Below are positions 7,447 to 15,788 of a DNA stretch of 25,978 bases, one piece after another (the first letter of the stretch is position 1; every line of letters begins with the position of its first letter). Position numbers and translations under genes: made by a program. Under the pieces are notes generated by a model that saw only the letters and a program-made list of their open reading frames with translations, ran no database searches and was not told where the DNA came from. Source of the stretch: a virus; IMG/VR virus record IMGVR_UViG_3300046516_000848, positions 1-25,978 of that record. One strand, given 5' to 3'.

Positions 7447-7913
7447 GCCTGACGACCTGGGAAACCGGGCCGGCGCCAACAGCGCTCCCCGGCGAAGCGG
7501 TGGTGCGCCTGCCGCCGATCGAGGAGATCGCCCTGCGCTGGCGCGAGGCCGAGCCACTCATTGCCAAGGCTACCCGCCGTACCGGCTGTTATGAGCCGAT
7601 CGACCTCCTCGCCCTGGCGATCGCCGGCAAGTTCGGGATCTGGTTTTGCGAAGCCGAGCCCGGCCGCCTCGATGCGGTGATCGTCACCGAGGTGGCGACC
7701 TATCCCCGCCGTCGGGTGCTTGAGGTGCTGTTCGCCGGCGGCGGCAACATGCGGGCCTGGATCGGCCCAGCGGTGGCGGCGATCGACCGGCACGCGCGGG
7801 AATTGGGCTGCAGTCACGTCGCCGGCATGGGCCGAGCGGGCTGGGTGCGCGCCTGGGGCGCGCGAAGCACGGGGGACGTAATCATGGTCCGGGAGCTGCA
7901 GCAAAATGTCTAA
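7443..7913 (+). CDS. GNAT-like protein in the virion operon
   Basis: A 156-aa protein starting with GTG that overlaps the previous stop (GTGA). It follows the plan of small phage proteins with a GNAT-like fold: an N-terminal helix EEIALRWREAEPLI (about 26-39), strands GIWFCEAEPG and AVIVTEVATYPRRRVLEVLF (about 80-99), a Gly-rich turn FAGGGNM, then a helix AAIDRHARELGCS and a final strand set GRAGWVRAWGARSTGDVIM. The 'E-x-x-x-YPRRRV' strand followed by a Gly turn resembles the cofactor-binding region of these proteins. Such genes are common beside tail genes, but their substrate is unknown. Enzyme activity is not proved. Start chosen by overlap coupling. Confidence 0.65.
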   Translation: MSLTTWETGPAPTALPGEAVVRLPPIEEIALRWREAEPLIAKATRRTGCYEPIDLLALAIAGKFGIWFCEAEPGRLDAVIVTEVATYPRRRVLEVLFAGGGNMRAWIGPAVAAIDRHARELGCSHVAGMGRAGWVRAWGARSTGDVIMVRELQQNV

Positions 7914-9279
7914 AGGCTCTAAAGGCTCGAAGCCGGCCGGTACGACCACCCAAACCACTATCAACCCGACGCAGCAGGCGCAGCTCCCGTACCTGCAGCA
8001 GGGCTGGAACGCGGCGGGCAACCTGTTCAACACTACGCCGGTCATGCCGTACTACCCCGGCACCACGATGGCGCCCTTTAACCCGGCGGTGCAGACGGGC
8101 TACGAAGGCATCTACAATACCGGCGCCGGGACCGTAGCGCAGGGCCTCCAGCCCAACGCTACCGGGGCGTTCAACACGGCGGTCACCGGCGGCTACGGGG
8201 TCAACAACTCGCCAGCCTATAGCGCCTACCAGCAATTCGCCCAAGGCACCAATCCCAATCAGGCGAGCCTCAACAACCTGTCGCAGCTCGCGCTCGGCGG
8301 CAATCTCGGCCTCAGCGCGCTGGGCGGCGTCGCGCAGGGGCAGGGACCCGGCATGCAGCAATTGGCGCAAACGGCGAGCGGCGCCTACCTCAACAGCAAC
8401 CCCTATCTCGCCGCCATGGTGCAGGCGGCGCAGGACCCGGTGACCCGCAACTACCAGACCGCGACCGCGCCGCAGGCCGATTATAATTTTGCCAATGCCG
8501 GCCGCTACGGCTCCGGCGCGATGCTCGGCGCCCGCAGCACCAACGAGCAGAACCTAGGCAAGGTGCTCGCCGATCAGTCGAGCAACCTCTATGGGCAGAA
8601 TTACATGAACGAGCGGGCCCGGCAGGATGCTGCCGCGGCGCAATACGCCGGTTTACAGAACCAGGCCGGGCAGGGTTACAGCAGCGCCTACAACCAGGGA
8701 CTGGGACTCTCCGGGCAGGCGCTCAATAACCTGATAGCGAGCCAGCAATACGGCGCGACCGGGCTACAGAGCGGTTACCAGGCGGGCAACACCGCCGCCA
8801 TGCAGGCGCTCTCGCAATACCCGCAATTTGCTAGCGCGATGTTCACCCCGGCGCGGGCGCAGCTTGAGGCCGGGCAGGGCCTGACGGCGATGACGCAGGC
8901 CCAGATCGCCGACCAGATGAAGCGGTACTACGGCGAGCAGAACGCGCCCTGGGACACGCTGGCCAAGTATCTCAGCTCGATCGGGCAGCCGACGACCGGG
9001 TCGAATACCCAGACGTCGCCGTATTTCCAGAACCAGACCGCCAATGCGCTGGCCGGCCTTGGCGGCACGTTGGGGATTGGTCAGCAACTGTTCGGCGGCG
9101 GCAGCAGCGGCGGGTTGCTGGGCAGCTTGGGCCTGTCTGGCGGAGGTGCGGCGAGTGGGTTTGGCGACATTTCAGCCGGAGGGCTCTCGGCGCTGCTCGG
9201 CGATAGCACCGCCGCCGAAGGGCTCGCCGCGTCTACCGGGCTTGATTTTGGCTCGCTGTTGATGATGGGGCTGATCTGA
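7906..9279 (+). CDS. Probable internal virion / ejection protein, Gly-Asn-Gln-rich
   Basis: A 457-aa protein, strongly enriched in Ala, Gly, Gln, Asn and Tyr, with no cysteine visible. Repeating short helical segments such as AAQYAGLQNQAGQGY and SAYNQGLGLSGQALNN suggest an elongated helical rod. A basic start (SKGSKGSKP) is followed by a QTTINPTQQAQLPYLQQGW motif near 17-35, which is common in phage proteins of this place. The last 80 residues are Gly/Leu-rich and hydrophobic, with LAGLGGTLGIGQQLFGGG and LLGSLGLSGGG. This could help membrane insertion during ejection. I infer an internal virion or pilot protein; no enzyme motif is present. Its start lies inside the preceding gene (8-bp overlap) and its stop overlaps the fibre start (TGATG). 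Confidence 0.6.
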   Translation: MSKGSKGSKPAGTTTQTTINPTQQAQLPYLQQGWNAAGNLFNTTPVMPYYPGTTMAPFNPAVQTGYEGIYNTGAGTVAQGLQPNATGAFNTAVTGGYGVNNSPAYSAYQQFAQGTNPNQASLNNLSQLALGGNLGLSALGGVAQGQGPGMQQLAQTASGAYLNSNPYLAAMVQAAQDPVTRNYQTATAPQADYNFANAGRYGSGAMLGARSTNEQNLGKVLADQSSNLYGQNYMNERARQDAAAAQYAGLQNQAGQGYSSAYNQGLGLSGQALNNLIASQQYGATGLQSGYQAGNTAAMQALSQYPQFASAMFTPARAQLEAGQGLTAMTQAQIADQMKRYYGEQNAPWDTLAKYLSSIGQPTTGSNTQTSPYFQNQTANALAGLGGTLGIGQQLFGGGSSGGLLGSLGLSGGGAASGFGDISAGGLSALLGDSTAAEGLAASTGLDFGSLLMMGLI

Positions 9280-10346
9280 TGGCTGACATCTCGGCGTGGT
9301 CACCGATCGACGAAAGCAATACATCGGCGCCGCCTGCTGGATGGCCGGAGTTCATGCCACCCAGCATGGTGAATAACGGGGCCCGCGCAATCCAGGGCGC
9401 GGTGCGGCGCTGGTACGACCAGGTGCTCGACGGCTCGCTCGTCCTGCCCTACGTGTCCGCGACCGGCGGCGGGATGACCGGCGGGCTCACCGTCAATTCG
9501 ACGTCCGGCATCAGCACCACCGGCGGCATCACCGCGTCGGGCAACATCCAAGGCGCCAACATCTCAACGCTTGGCACGGTCACGGGGGGCACCGTGACCG
9601 CTGGCATTGGTGGGTTGGGCACCACCGGCAGTCTCAACGTCCAGGGCGGCGCCACTATCACCGGCAGCGTCACGACCGGCGCGCTGCAGGCCAACTCCCT
9701 CTATGTGCCCAACGTCGCCACGGTCGGCGCGCTGCAAAGCAACAACGACATCAGCGCCAACGGCACGGTAACCGGCTCCATCGTGGCCTCGACCGGCGCC
9801 ATCAACGCAGCGGGCGCCGTCAACGCCGCACAATACAATATCGCCGGGCTCACCCTGATGACCTCGGTCGGCTCCGCGACCTCCATTTTTGACGGCAGCG
9901 GTTCGCCCAACATCGTGCTCGACAGCGGCGGCAACAATTTCTACCGCGCCGTCAGCCACAGCGTGATGAACCGGCCCGCCACGGTCTCCTACGCCATCTT
10001 CAACGCGGTCGGCACCTACAACGCCAGCGGTTCCTGGCTGGTCATCTCGGACGAAGCGGCAAAGACCGACGTCGTCGCGCCCTATAGCCGCGGACTCTCG
10101 GCGATCCAGGCATTGCGTCCGGTGAGCTTCAAATATGCCGCCGGGCCCTTTGCCGGTGACGAGACCCGCTATGGCCTGATCGCACAGGACATGCAGACGG
10201 TAGTGCCGGAGATGGTCGCCGAGGTTGATTTCGATGGCGAGCGGTTCCTCGGCCTGCAGCCGGGGATGTTGATTTGGGTCTTGGTGAACAGTTGCCAGGA
10301 GCTGGCCGCTCGGGTCGAAGCCCTGGAAGGAACCGCCGCCGCCTGA
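9279..10346 (+). CDS. Tail fibre with S74-type C-terminal chaperone domain
   Basis: A 355-aa protein. Residues 1-60 look like the virion-attachment part (WSPIDESNTSAPPAGWPEFM; 'MVNNGARAIQGAVRRW'). Residues 65-215 are Gly/Thr/Ser-rich with short repeats of the type GG(I/L)T(V/A)...G, as in trimeric beta-helix stems. From about 268 comes the intramolecular chaperone of endosialidase-type fibres: ISDEAAKTDV, then GLSAIQALRPVSFKY and YGLIAQDMQTVVPEMV, and a C-terminal coiled coil. The Ser-Asp of the usual autocleavage site is present. The usual following Arg of the S-D-x-R-x-K pattern is replaced by Ala. The fibre probably binds the host surface and folds as a trimer. Coupled to the previous gene by TGATG at 9277-9281. 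Confidence 0.85.
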   Translation: MADISAWSPIDESNTSAPPAGWPEFMPPSMVNNGARAIQGAVRRWYDQVLDGSLVLPYVSATGGGMTGGLTVNSTSGISTTGGITASGNIQGANISTLGTVTGGTVTAGIGGLGTTGSLNVQGGATITGSVTTGALQANSLYVPNVATVGALQSNNDISANGTVTGSIVASTGAINAAGAVNAAQYNIAGLTLMTSVGSATSIFDGSGSPNIVLDSGGNNFYRAVSHSVMNRPATVSYAIFNAVGTYNASGSWLVISDEAAKTDVVAPYSRGLSAIQALRPVSFKYAAGPFAGDETRYGLIAQDMQTVVPEMVAEVDFDGERFLGLQPGMLIWVLVNSCQELAARVEALEGTAAA

Positions 10347-10354
10347 ACCTGACC

Positions 10355-10579
10355 ATGCCGCTGGTCCTGGCGCTGATGGTGCTGCTGCACCGGGCCGATG
10401 GCGGCGAGGTGCTTGTCGCTGGTCCCCAGATCACCAGCATGCACGCGGCGGCCTCGCCCGGAAGAAACATAGTGGCAAGCCCGACAGCGCGCTGCGTCGT
10501 CTGGCTGACCGATGGGCGGGTGCTGTCCGTTATAGAGACATGCGAGGTCGTTCGCAGGCTGTTGGAGGGAGCCCCCTGA
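10355..10579 (+). CDS. 74-aa small protein with FlbD/YlzI-like layout
   Basis: Short protein, 9 nt downstream of the fibre stop. After a hydrophobic start, the pattern VLLHRADGGEVLVAGPQITS (about residues 9-28), a variable loop and then VVWLTDGRVLSVIETCEVV resembles the small beta-rich FlbD/YlzI family (L-x-R-x-x-G-x-x-x-x-V...L-x-x-G...V-x-E). That likeness may be only structural. ATG at 10355 is used; an internal ATG at 10376 (start of MVLLHR) is a fair alternative, and neither has a strong ribosome binding site. The stop overlaps the next start as TGATG. Function unknown. Confidence 0.5.
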   Translation: MPLVLALMVLLHRADGGEVLVAGPQITSMHAAASPGRNIVASPTARCVVWLTDGRVLSVIETCEVVRRLLEGAP

Positions 10580-10653
10580 TGCACGGATTGCCATACAAGC
10601 CGCCGAAAAAGCCGACGACCAGAAAGCCTAAACCCACACGCAAGGCCAAGTAG
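10579..10653 (+). CDS. 24-aa very basic Lys/Pro-rich peptide
   Basis: ATG overlaps the previous stop (TGATG at 10577-10581), and GGAGGG lies about 9 nt upstream, inside the preceding gene. The peptide is mostly Lys, Pro, Arg and Thr (PPKKPTTRKPKPTRKAK is its C-terminal part). Such a peptide could bind nucleic acid or be a packed virion minor part, but nothing in the sequence shows which. The good ribosome binding site and coupling are the main reasons to list it. Confidence 0.5.
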   Translation: MHGLPYKPPKKPTTRKPKPTRKAK

Positions 10654-10675
10654 CCTTAACCCAGAGGAGAAGACC

Positions 10676-11011
10676 ATGTCTGATTTTGGTGCCGTATTGG
10701 ACTACGCGATGGAACTGGAAGCCGCCATGCCGGAAGCCGAGATAGCAAAATTTGAAGCTATCAGGCCGGCCGCTATGGGGATGACGGCGCGCCAGCAGGA
10801 AGAGGCGACCAAGCTCGCGGCCATGTCGCCGGAAGACCGCGCCAAGGCCGAGGCCGAGATAGCGCGTAAAAAGGAAGCGGACCGCGCCAAGTACGAAGAA
10901 GAGGCGGCAAAGCGGCGGCAGCAGGCTGCTACCCGAGCGGCGGCGCATCCGCCGGCCCCCACCCCCGCTCCCGCTCATGCCACCGCAGCAGCGGACGACA
11001 AGCGTAAGTAG
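10676..11011 (+). CDS. 111-aa Ala/Glu-rich coiled-coil protein
   Basis: Preceded by CAGAGGAGAAGACC, a strong ribosome binding site. Residues 10-85 are almost wholly helical and charged (for example SPEDRAKAEAEIARKKEADR at about 51-70), giving a coiled-coil look. The tail is Ala/Pro-rich and ends DDKRK. It lies between the fibre block and the first large internal virion protein, so a minor virion or assembly-chaperone role is plausible. No family is recognised. Confidence 0.6.
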   Translation: MSDFGAVLDYAMELEAAMPEAEIAKFEAIRPAAMGMTARQQEEATKLAAMSPEDRAKAEAEIARKKEADRAKYEEEAAKRRQQAATRAAAHPPAPTPAPAHATAAADDKRK

Positions 11012-11026
11012 TAAGGGAAACTACCT

Positions 11027-13159
11027 ATGGCGGACTTCAACCTCGGCGGCCTGCTCGGCGGCGGCGGCGGGCTCTACGACGACCTGCTGACGCCGCAGCA
11101 GCAGAGCCAGTTGTCGAGCCGGGGTCTGCTTGCCATGGCCGGCGCCTTTGCCGACGCCGGGATGCCGAGCCGCCTCCCGATACCGCTCGGCGCGGCGATC
11201 GGCAAGGCCGCGGCGGCGATGGGCACGGGCCGCGACCAGGCGGCGCTGCAGGTATTGTCGGCGCAGAAGCTCGCGCAGGAAGTGCAGACCCAGAAGATCA
11301 CGGCGGCCCTGCAGCAGAAGATGATGGACGAAGTAAGCAAGATGTCGCTGCCGGAGTTGATGCGCCTACACGGCGGCGCGGCGGGGACCGGGGCGGCTGC
11401 CCCAGGGGGCGCACCGGCTGCTGCTCCTGCGGCACCCGCCGTGCCGCCAGCCGCGGCGGCTCCCGGCGCGGGGCGCAATGCGCCGCTTGGCGCTGTCTCG
11501 GATTTAGCCGATGCCGGCGCGGCGGCGGACTCGGCGGTAAACGCAATGCCGCCCCCAAATCCCAGTATCTTTGGGGCGCCTGGCGCGGAAGCGTTGCCTG
11601 ATCTCCCGATCAAAACCGGTGGCCTGCTCGGTCCACCGGATCAGATGGTCGGGCAACCGCCGCCGGGGCAGGGTCTCTTGCCGCGGATTGCCGCCATGCA
11701 GCAGGGAGGCGGTGCAAACGGCTGGCCCCCTTTTGGTGGCAGCGGCGAACTCCCGGTGCGTTTGGCTAGTGGCGGCTGGCCGTTCCCGGCGATCAAGGAT
11801 GCGCCGGCTTCCATAGGGCCTCCGACAGGGTATAAGCCGGATAGCGGACCGGGGTTTCCGACCAATCCAACCGATCGCGATACCAGCGCGATCCCGCCGC
11901 CAAACGCACCTAATGCGTTCGCGGCGATCCTTAGCGGCGGCCCCGATACAGCTTCGACAAATGCCGACGTTGTCCTACCACCGGCCTCGGGGCCGCGTGG
12001 GGTGTCGGCCAGCATGTTGCAACGGGTCGCCGACAAAGGCGGAGCGGCCGGCGCACCCACGCCGCCGGTGCCGCCCGGGGTCGACCCGCAGGCGATGAAC
12101 ACGCTGCTGCTCGAGCTGGCCAAGCGCAACGCCATGGCCGAGATCCTGAAGCTCGGCAACCCGTACGGCAGCATGCTGAGCGTGTTGCAGGGGAGCCCGG
12201 CCTACCAGGGCCAGATTGAGACGGCGAAGCGCGGTGCCGGGTTGCCCTTTGTCGGGCCAGAAGAGGCGGCGAAACGTGGCGCCGGATACCCGTTCGACGT
12301 AGCCATGGAGGCGTTCAAGACCCAGAACGCGGAATATCTCAAGGACAAGGAACAGCTTGGTGCGGCCGGCCTGGAGCCGGCACCTAACGGCATCTTGATC
12401 CGCGACCCCTCGACGGGCGCTCCTATCCGAGTGCCGGGGACGAAGCTGGAATTTGCAGCCATCTCTCGCGGCTTGGGCCTCCCTCGCCTCGGTATTGCGC
12501 CGCTGCTCAAGGCGCCGGACGGCACGATCATCCCGCCTGCCGTTTTCCCCGTTGGGGAGCCGGTCTTTACTCCTCAGCAAACGAAGCTGGGCGAAGTCGA
12601 TGCGGCAGACGTGATAGCTAGCCGGACAATGGCCAAGGATGCCGCGCAATCTATTGAAACCAATAAAGAAGCGCGGGCGCTACTCGATGCTGGTCTGTTT
12701 GCCGGGGCCGGGTCCGACAGAGTGACGGCGATTGCAAAGATTGGTAATGCGCTAAACCTTACCGGGCGTAACACACAAGAAACCGTGGCCAACACTGAAG
12801 CGTACCTGACGACGGTCGCACAGAACGTCGGTCGACTTATCAAGCAATTTGGCTCCGGCACAGGTCTTTCGGATAATGACCGTAATTATGCTGCAGAGAT
12901 GGCGGCTGGACGACAAACGCTCGATGAGACGTCAATCCGCAAGATCCTCGACATCAATGATCGCGCGGGCATGAACGTCATCAAGACGCACAATCGCAAC
13001 GTTGCCGATGTGCCGCGAGGAGCGACGCTGACGCCGTTAACTGTACCGCCGCCGACGCCATACCAACGCGTCTATCCCGAAGGGACGGTCCTCGAAAACC
13101 CGACAACGGGCGAGCAGCAGATCAAGCGCGGCGGTAAATGGGAGCCAGTACCCAAATGA
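11027..13159 (+). CDS. Large probable internal virion protein (710 aa)
   Basis: The N-terminus has the motif LGGLLGGGGGLYDDLLTPQQ (about residues 5-24), followed by RGLLAMAGAFADAGMPSRLP. This is a pattern I know from large proteins downstream of fibre genes in alphaproteobacterial podo-like phages. Residues 60-115 are helical. A long low-complexity Ala/Pro/Gly section covers about 120-345. The C-terminal third is more ordered and helical, with ETNKEARALLDAGLFAGAGS at about 543-562 and LSDNDRNYAAEMAAG near 622-636. No lysozyme or protease motif is seen. It may be an ejected internal protein; that is inference from position and composition. The end overlaps the next ATG (ATGA at 13156-13159). 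Confidence 0.6.
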   Translation: MADFNLGGLLGGGGGLYDDLLTPQQQSQLSSRGLLAMAGAFADAGMPSRLPIPLGAAIGKAAAAMGTGRDQAALQVLSAQKLAQEVQTQKITAALQQKMMDEVSKMSLPELMRLHGGAAGTGAAAPGGAPAAAPAAPAVPPAAAAPGAGRNAPLGAVSDLADAGAAADSAVNAMPPPNPSIFGAPGAEALPDLPIKTGGLLGPPDQMVGQPPPGQGLLPRIAAMQQGGGANGWPPFGGSGELPVRLASGGWPFPAIKDAPASIGPPTGYKPDSGPGFPTNPTDRDTSAIPPPNAPNAFAAILSGGPDTASTNADVVLPPASGPRGVSASMLQRVADKGGAAGAPTPPVPPGVDPQAMNTLLLELAKRNAMAEILKLGNPYGSMLSVLQGSPAYQGQIETAKRGAGLPFVGPEEAAKRGAGYPFDVAMEAFKTQNAEYLKDKEQLGAAGLEPAPNGILIRDPSTGAPIRVPGTKLEFAAISRGLGLPRLGIAPLLKAPDGTIIPPAVFPVGEPVFTPQQTKLGEVDAADVIASRTMAKDAAQSIETNKEARALLDAGLFAGAGSDRVTAIAKIGNALNLTGRNTQETVANTEAYLTTVAQNVGRLIKQFGSGTGLSDNDRNYAAEMAAGRQTLDETSIRKILDINDRAGMNVIKTHNRNVADVPRGATLTPLTVPPPTPYQRVYPEGTVLENPTTGEQQIKRGGKWEPVPK

Positions 13160-14691
13160 GCGACCTGCCGGAGGGTTTTGTTGTTAAAACATTGCCTCCG
13201 TCATCTCAGGCGGCTGCGCCCCCATCCGACGGGCCAGCGGGATGGACCGTTGTGTCGCCGGCACAAACGTCCTTCTGGAACCGCCTGCAGGGAACGGAAC
13301 CGGGGCCGCTGATCCCATCTCGGGTCCCAGGTCAGTATAATGTTCTGCCGATGCGGCAAACCGGGCCCAACCCAGGGCAATGGGAGTTCGACTATTCGGC
13401 CGGCTCGTTGGGTTCGCTATTGCGTGCCTTGACCAGCACGGGAGATGTTTCGCGCGGCGCGGTGCCGACGCCTTATGCCGGTACTAGCATCGGGGATTTT
13501 TTGCACGGTGCCCCGCCGGCGCCCGGGACCAACGCAACAGCCCCCGATGCGCAGAGCCGGGCCGCCGAGACGGCCAGCGTCATAAGCCCGATGAGCCCCT
13601 CATATCGGGCCGGTGCGCGGTTCGGGACCGTGACGCCGCTGGGCGATAATGCGTGGCTTCCCGGCTGGCGCGGCAACCTGACAACACCGCCCGTGACGGT
13701 GCCGCCGACCAAGGAAATCGCCGACGCCGCTGATACCGGGTTCACCGCTGTCCGGCGTTCGGGATGGGAGGTGCCGTCAACCGCCACGGAGAACGTGGCG
13801 CGCGATACTTCCCGTCAGCTCGCGCCTGACTTTACCATCGCCGACGCGCCAAAGACCTATGCCCGCCTCGATCAGATGACCAACCAGCCGTACAGCTCGA
13901 CATCAGTCGCCGAGCTGATGTCGCACTATGACGGCTTAACCAAGGTCATTAGCGAGGGGGGCAGCGACGCTAAGGCGGCCTATGCCGCGCGGGAGCGGGT
14001 GGCTGGGATGATCAACGACCTTCAGGCGCATGGCGCGCGGCCGGCCCCGGGCGGGACCCCGAGCATGCCGCTGGACGAGGTCGCTTCGACCTTACAGACC
14101 GCTAGGGATAACAGTCGCTCTGCAATGAGTGCCAATCGGATATCCGGCGATCTGAACGACGCAGTTAAAGGCATTCTGGCCGAGGTCGAGGCAAATCAGA
14201 ATGTAAAAGGCGCTAACTACAACGTCGATTTCCAACTCCGCAACCGGGCGTTGGCTATATTAAAGGACAACGCCAACGTTGCCGCATTGCTGCCCGACGA
14301 GAAGGCGGCCCTGGAGGCTGTCGCGAACGGCACAGTTCCTCGCAACGCTCTGCGGTCTTTCGGCGGCGCCTTTGGCGGAACCGACCCTCTCCACCTCATG
14401 GCTTCCGGCGGCGCGGGGTACGGTGCTGGGGGTATTTGGGGAATGGCCGGCTTGCCGGTCGCGGGCATGGTGGCTAAGAGGCTGGGGGGCGCCATGACCA
14501 ACCGCGCCCTGCAAGCCGTCGAGGAACAAACCCGGGGCAACTCGCCGTTGGCGCAAAGTGCTTATGACGGGTTGCTGGCAAGCTACAGCCCTGGCATTGG
14601 CCGCGACGCAGCCATCACGCGGGCCTTAATGCCAGGCCTTCTGTCGGTCCCGCCGGCGCCCGCAAGAAAGCTACCGCCGGGGTTTATTTGA
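13156..14691 (+). CDS. Probable internal virion / DNA-ejection protein (511 aa)
   Basis: Start ATG at 13156 overlaps the preceding stop; an in-frame ATG six codons earlier (13138) is possible but has no advantage. The N-terminal 170 residues are Pro/Gly-rich. The middle (about 190-390) is helical and resembles pilot-type virion proteins, with YDGLTKVISEGGSDAKAAYA and NVDFQLRNRALAILKDN segments. A Gly-rich hydrophobic stretch near 415-435 (GAGYGAGGIWGMAGLPVAGM) could cross a membrane, as expected for an ejected protein. No catalytic motif is visible. It ends the left rightward block and runs into the convergent 49-aa membrane-peptide gene. Confidence 0.6.
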   Translation: MSDLPEGFVVKTLPPSSQAAAPPSDGPAGWTVVSPAQTSFWNRLQGTEPGPLIPSRVPGQYNVLPMRQTGPNPGQWEFDYSAGSLGSLLRALTSTGDVSRGAVPTPYAGTSIGDFLHGAPPAPGTNATAPDAQSRAAETASVISPMSPSYRAGARFGTVTPLGDNAWLPGWRGNLTTPPVTVPPTKEIADAADTGFTAVRRSGWEVPSTATENVARDTSRQLAPDFTIADAPKTYARLDQMTNQPYSSTSVAELMSHYDGLTKVISEGGSDAKAAYAARERVAGMINDLQAHGARPAPGGTPSMPLDEVASTLQTARDNSRSAMSANRISGDLNDAVKGILAEVEANQNVKGANYNVDFQLRNRALAILKDNANVAALLPDEKAALEAVANGTVPRNALRSFGGAFGGTDPLHLMASGGAGYGAGGIWGMAGLPVAGMVAKRLGGAMTNRALQAVEEQTRGNSPLAQSAYDGLLASYSPGIGRDAAITRALMPGLLSVPPAPARKLPPGFI

Positions 14692-14820
14692 GAAGGTAGC
14701 ATTACCAATCGCGGCGGCCAGCAGAAGGATCGTTATACCAGTCCAAAAGCTACTACCAAATACCGCCATAAACAGCAGCCCGCCCAGCATAATGCACAGC
14801 ACTATGGTTTCCTGTCGCAT
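14671..14820 (-). CDS. 49-aa single-span membrane peptide
   Basis: Leftward ORF beginning at the ATG at 14820, 12 bp after the BRO stop, with AGGGA about 9 nt before the start. After MRQETIVLC it has two close hydrophobic runs (IMLGGLLFMAVFG at about 10-22 and TGITILLLAAAIG at 27-39), so it is membrane-bound. It ends in basic residues (NKPRR). Its 3' end overlaps the end of the 511-aa rightward gene by 21 bp. Function is unknown; a small lysis or antiholin-type peptide is one option. Confidence 0.55.
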   Translation of the reverse strand: MRQETIVLCIMLGGLLFMAVFGSSFWTGITILLLAAAIGNATFSNKPRR

Positions 14821-14832
14821 GGTGAAGGTTCC

Positions 14833-15420
14833 CTAGTGCATGCTGCCGTTGTTGTCGTCGTCGAGCGGCAATGTGCCCTGCGGCGGTTCGACGGCGTCGA
14901 GGTTGATGCCGAATGGCGCATACAACCCAGGTGCGGCTGCCGCCGCCGCCCGCACACCCTGGGTCAGACGAATTTCCTGCAATGTCCGTGTCGCGGCCTG
15001 CATTTCGTTAACGCGCGCCTGCCGCGCGGCAAGAGCTGCCCGCGCCGTCCGTTCCTCCGCTGATAATGCCTGTCGCCGCTGCGGCCGATATGAGCCGGTC
15101 TTGCGGAGCGTCGGCAGCACTTCAGACGTGACCCATTTGCGGAATTTAATTGCGGTCGGCTTTCGCGAGCAAAAGATCAGCGCATAAAGGCCGCTTTCGG
15201 AGATGACCAAACGGCCCTGATCGCCCCCTTCGCTACTCGTTTCTGAGTAGGCTTTCTCATCGTCCTGAAGCCTGCGGACCGCATTTGGTGCGTCCCGATA
15301 TCCCAAAACACGCGCCACATCACTCGCGACGAACCAGGGATCGCCACCCCGCACGACAACGCGCGTCAGAGTGTCCCCCTCGAACAAGAACGGGACGATG
15401 CTATTAGATTGCTTAGCCAT
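14833..15420 (-). CDS. BRO N-terminal domain protein (antirepressor-like)
   Basis: A 195-aa protein. Residues 8-110 match the Bro-N fold: VPFLFEGDTLTRVVV, then DPWFVASDVARVLGYRDAPNAVR in parts at about 27-49, LVISESGLYALIFCSRKPTA near 70-89, and KFRKWVTSEVLPTLRKTGSY at about 92-111. This is the domain found in phage antirepressors and baculovirus BRO proteins; it binds DNA. The C-terminal part is a helical Ala/Arg/Gln-rich region instead of a KilA-C or Ant domain. GAGGTG lies about 9 nt before the ATG. It is far from the repressor region and has its own downstream partner (a 49-aa membrane peptide). An antirepressor role is plausible but not shown. Confidence 0.85.
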   Translation of the reverse strand: MAKQSNSIVPFLFEGDTLTRVVVRGGDPWFVASDVARVLGYRDAPNAVRRLQDDEKAYSETSSEGGDQGRLVISESGLYALIFCSRKPTAIKFRKWVTSEVLPTLRKTGSYRPQRRQALSAEERTARAALAARQARVNEMQAATRTLQEIRLTQGVRAAAAAAPGLYAPFGINLDAVEPPQGTLPLDDDNNGSMH

Positions 15421-15456
15421 GATCTGAACACCTCAGACTGTTCGGTTTATGGTTAG

Positions 15457-15487
15457 GCCGGCGGGGCGTTTGCGCGCCCCGCCCGGC
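15457..15487. promoter_or_regulatory. GC-rich hairpin between BRO and membrane-protein genes
   Basis: GGCGGGGCG (15460-15468) pairs with CGCCCCGCC (15475-15483) around a 6-nt loop, and three more pairs follow after a one-base bulge. It has no T tract on either side. It lies between divergent genes, so it would fall in the 5' leader of one or both. It could also be a simple barrier to transcription. Confidence 0.55.
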
Positions 15488-15522
15488 TGCCACAGTCTAC
15501 CTTAGAAAGAGCGCGGTGAGCG

Positions 15523-15753
15523 ATGGGCAATCTGATCGTCGGCTTATTATGGATACTGCTGGCGATCGTGCTGATCGCCGGGGTGTTCCTCGCGGTGCTG
15601 TGGGTGCTGCGCTATATCGGTTTGCCGATCCCGCCGCAGGTCGACAAATTCGGGCTGCTGATCGTCGCGCTCTTGGCGTTGATCTGGCTGGTGACGCTGG
15701 CAATCGGCGGCGGCGGCGGGTTCCCGGCGCTGGGGTTTCACGCGCCACGCTGA
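15523..15753 (+). CDS. Two-span membrane protein, holin candidate
   Basis: A 76-aa protein with two clear hydrophobic segments: residues 4-30 (IVGLLWILLAIVLIAGVFLA and onward) and 45-63 (LLIVALLALIWLVTLAIGG). A short polar link with PPQVDKFG separates them. The C-terminus is short and polar. Size and topology fit a class II holin, but no endolysin gene lies beside it in this window, so the role is open. Only a weak GAAAGAG ribosome binding site is seen. A GGCCAG...CTGGCC hairpin lies downstream. Confidence 0.6.
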   Translation: MGNLIVGLLWILLAIVLIAGVFLAVLWVLRYIGLPIPPQVDKFGLLIVALLALIWLVTLAIGGGGGFPALGFHAPR

Positions 15754-15788
15754 GTGCCAAACCGTGCGCCCTTGACGAAAGGAGAAGG

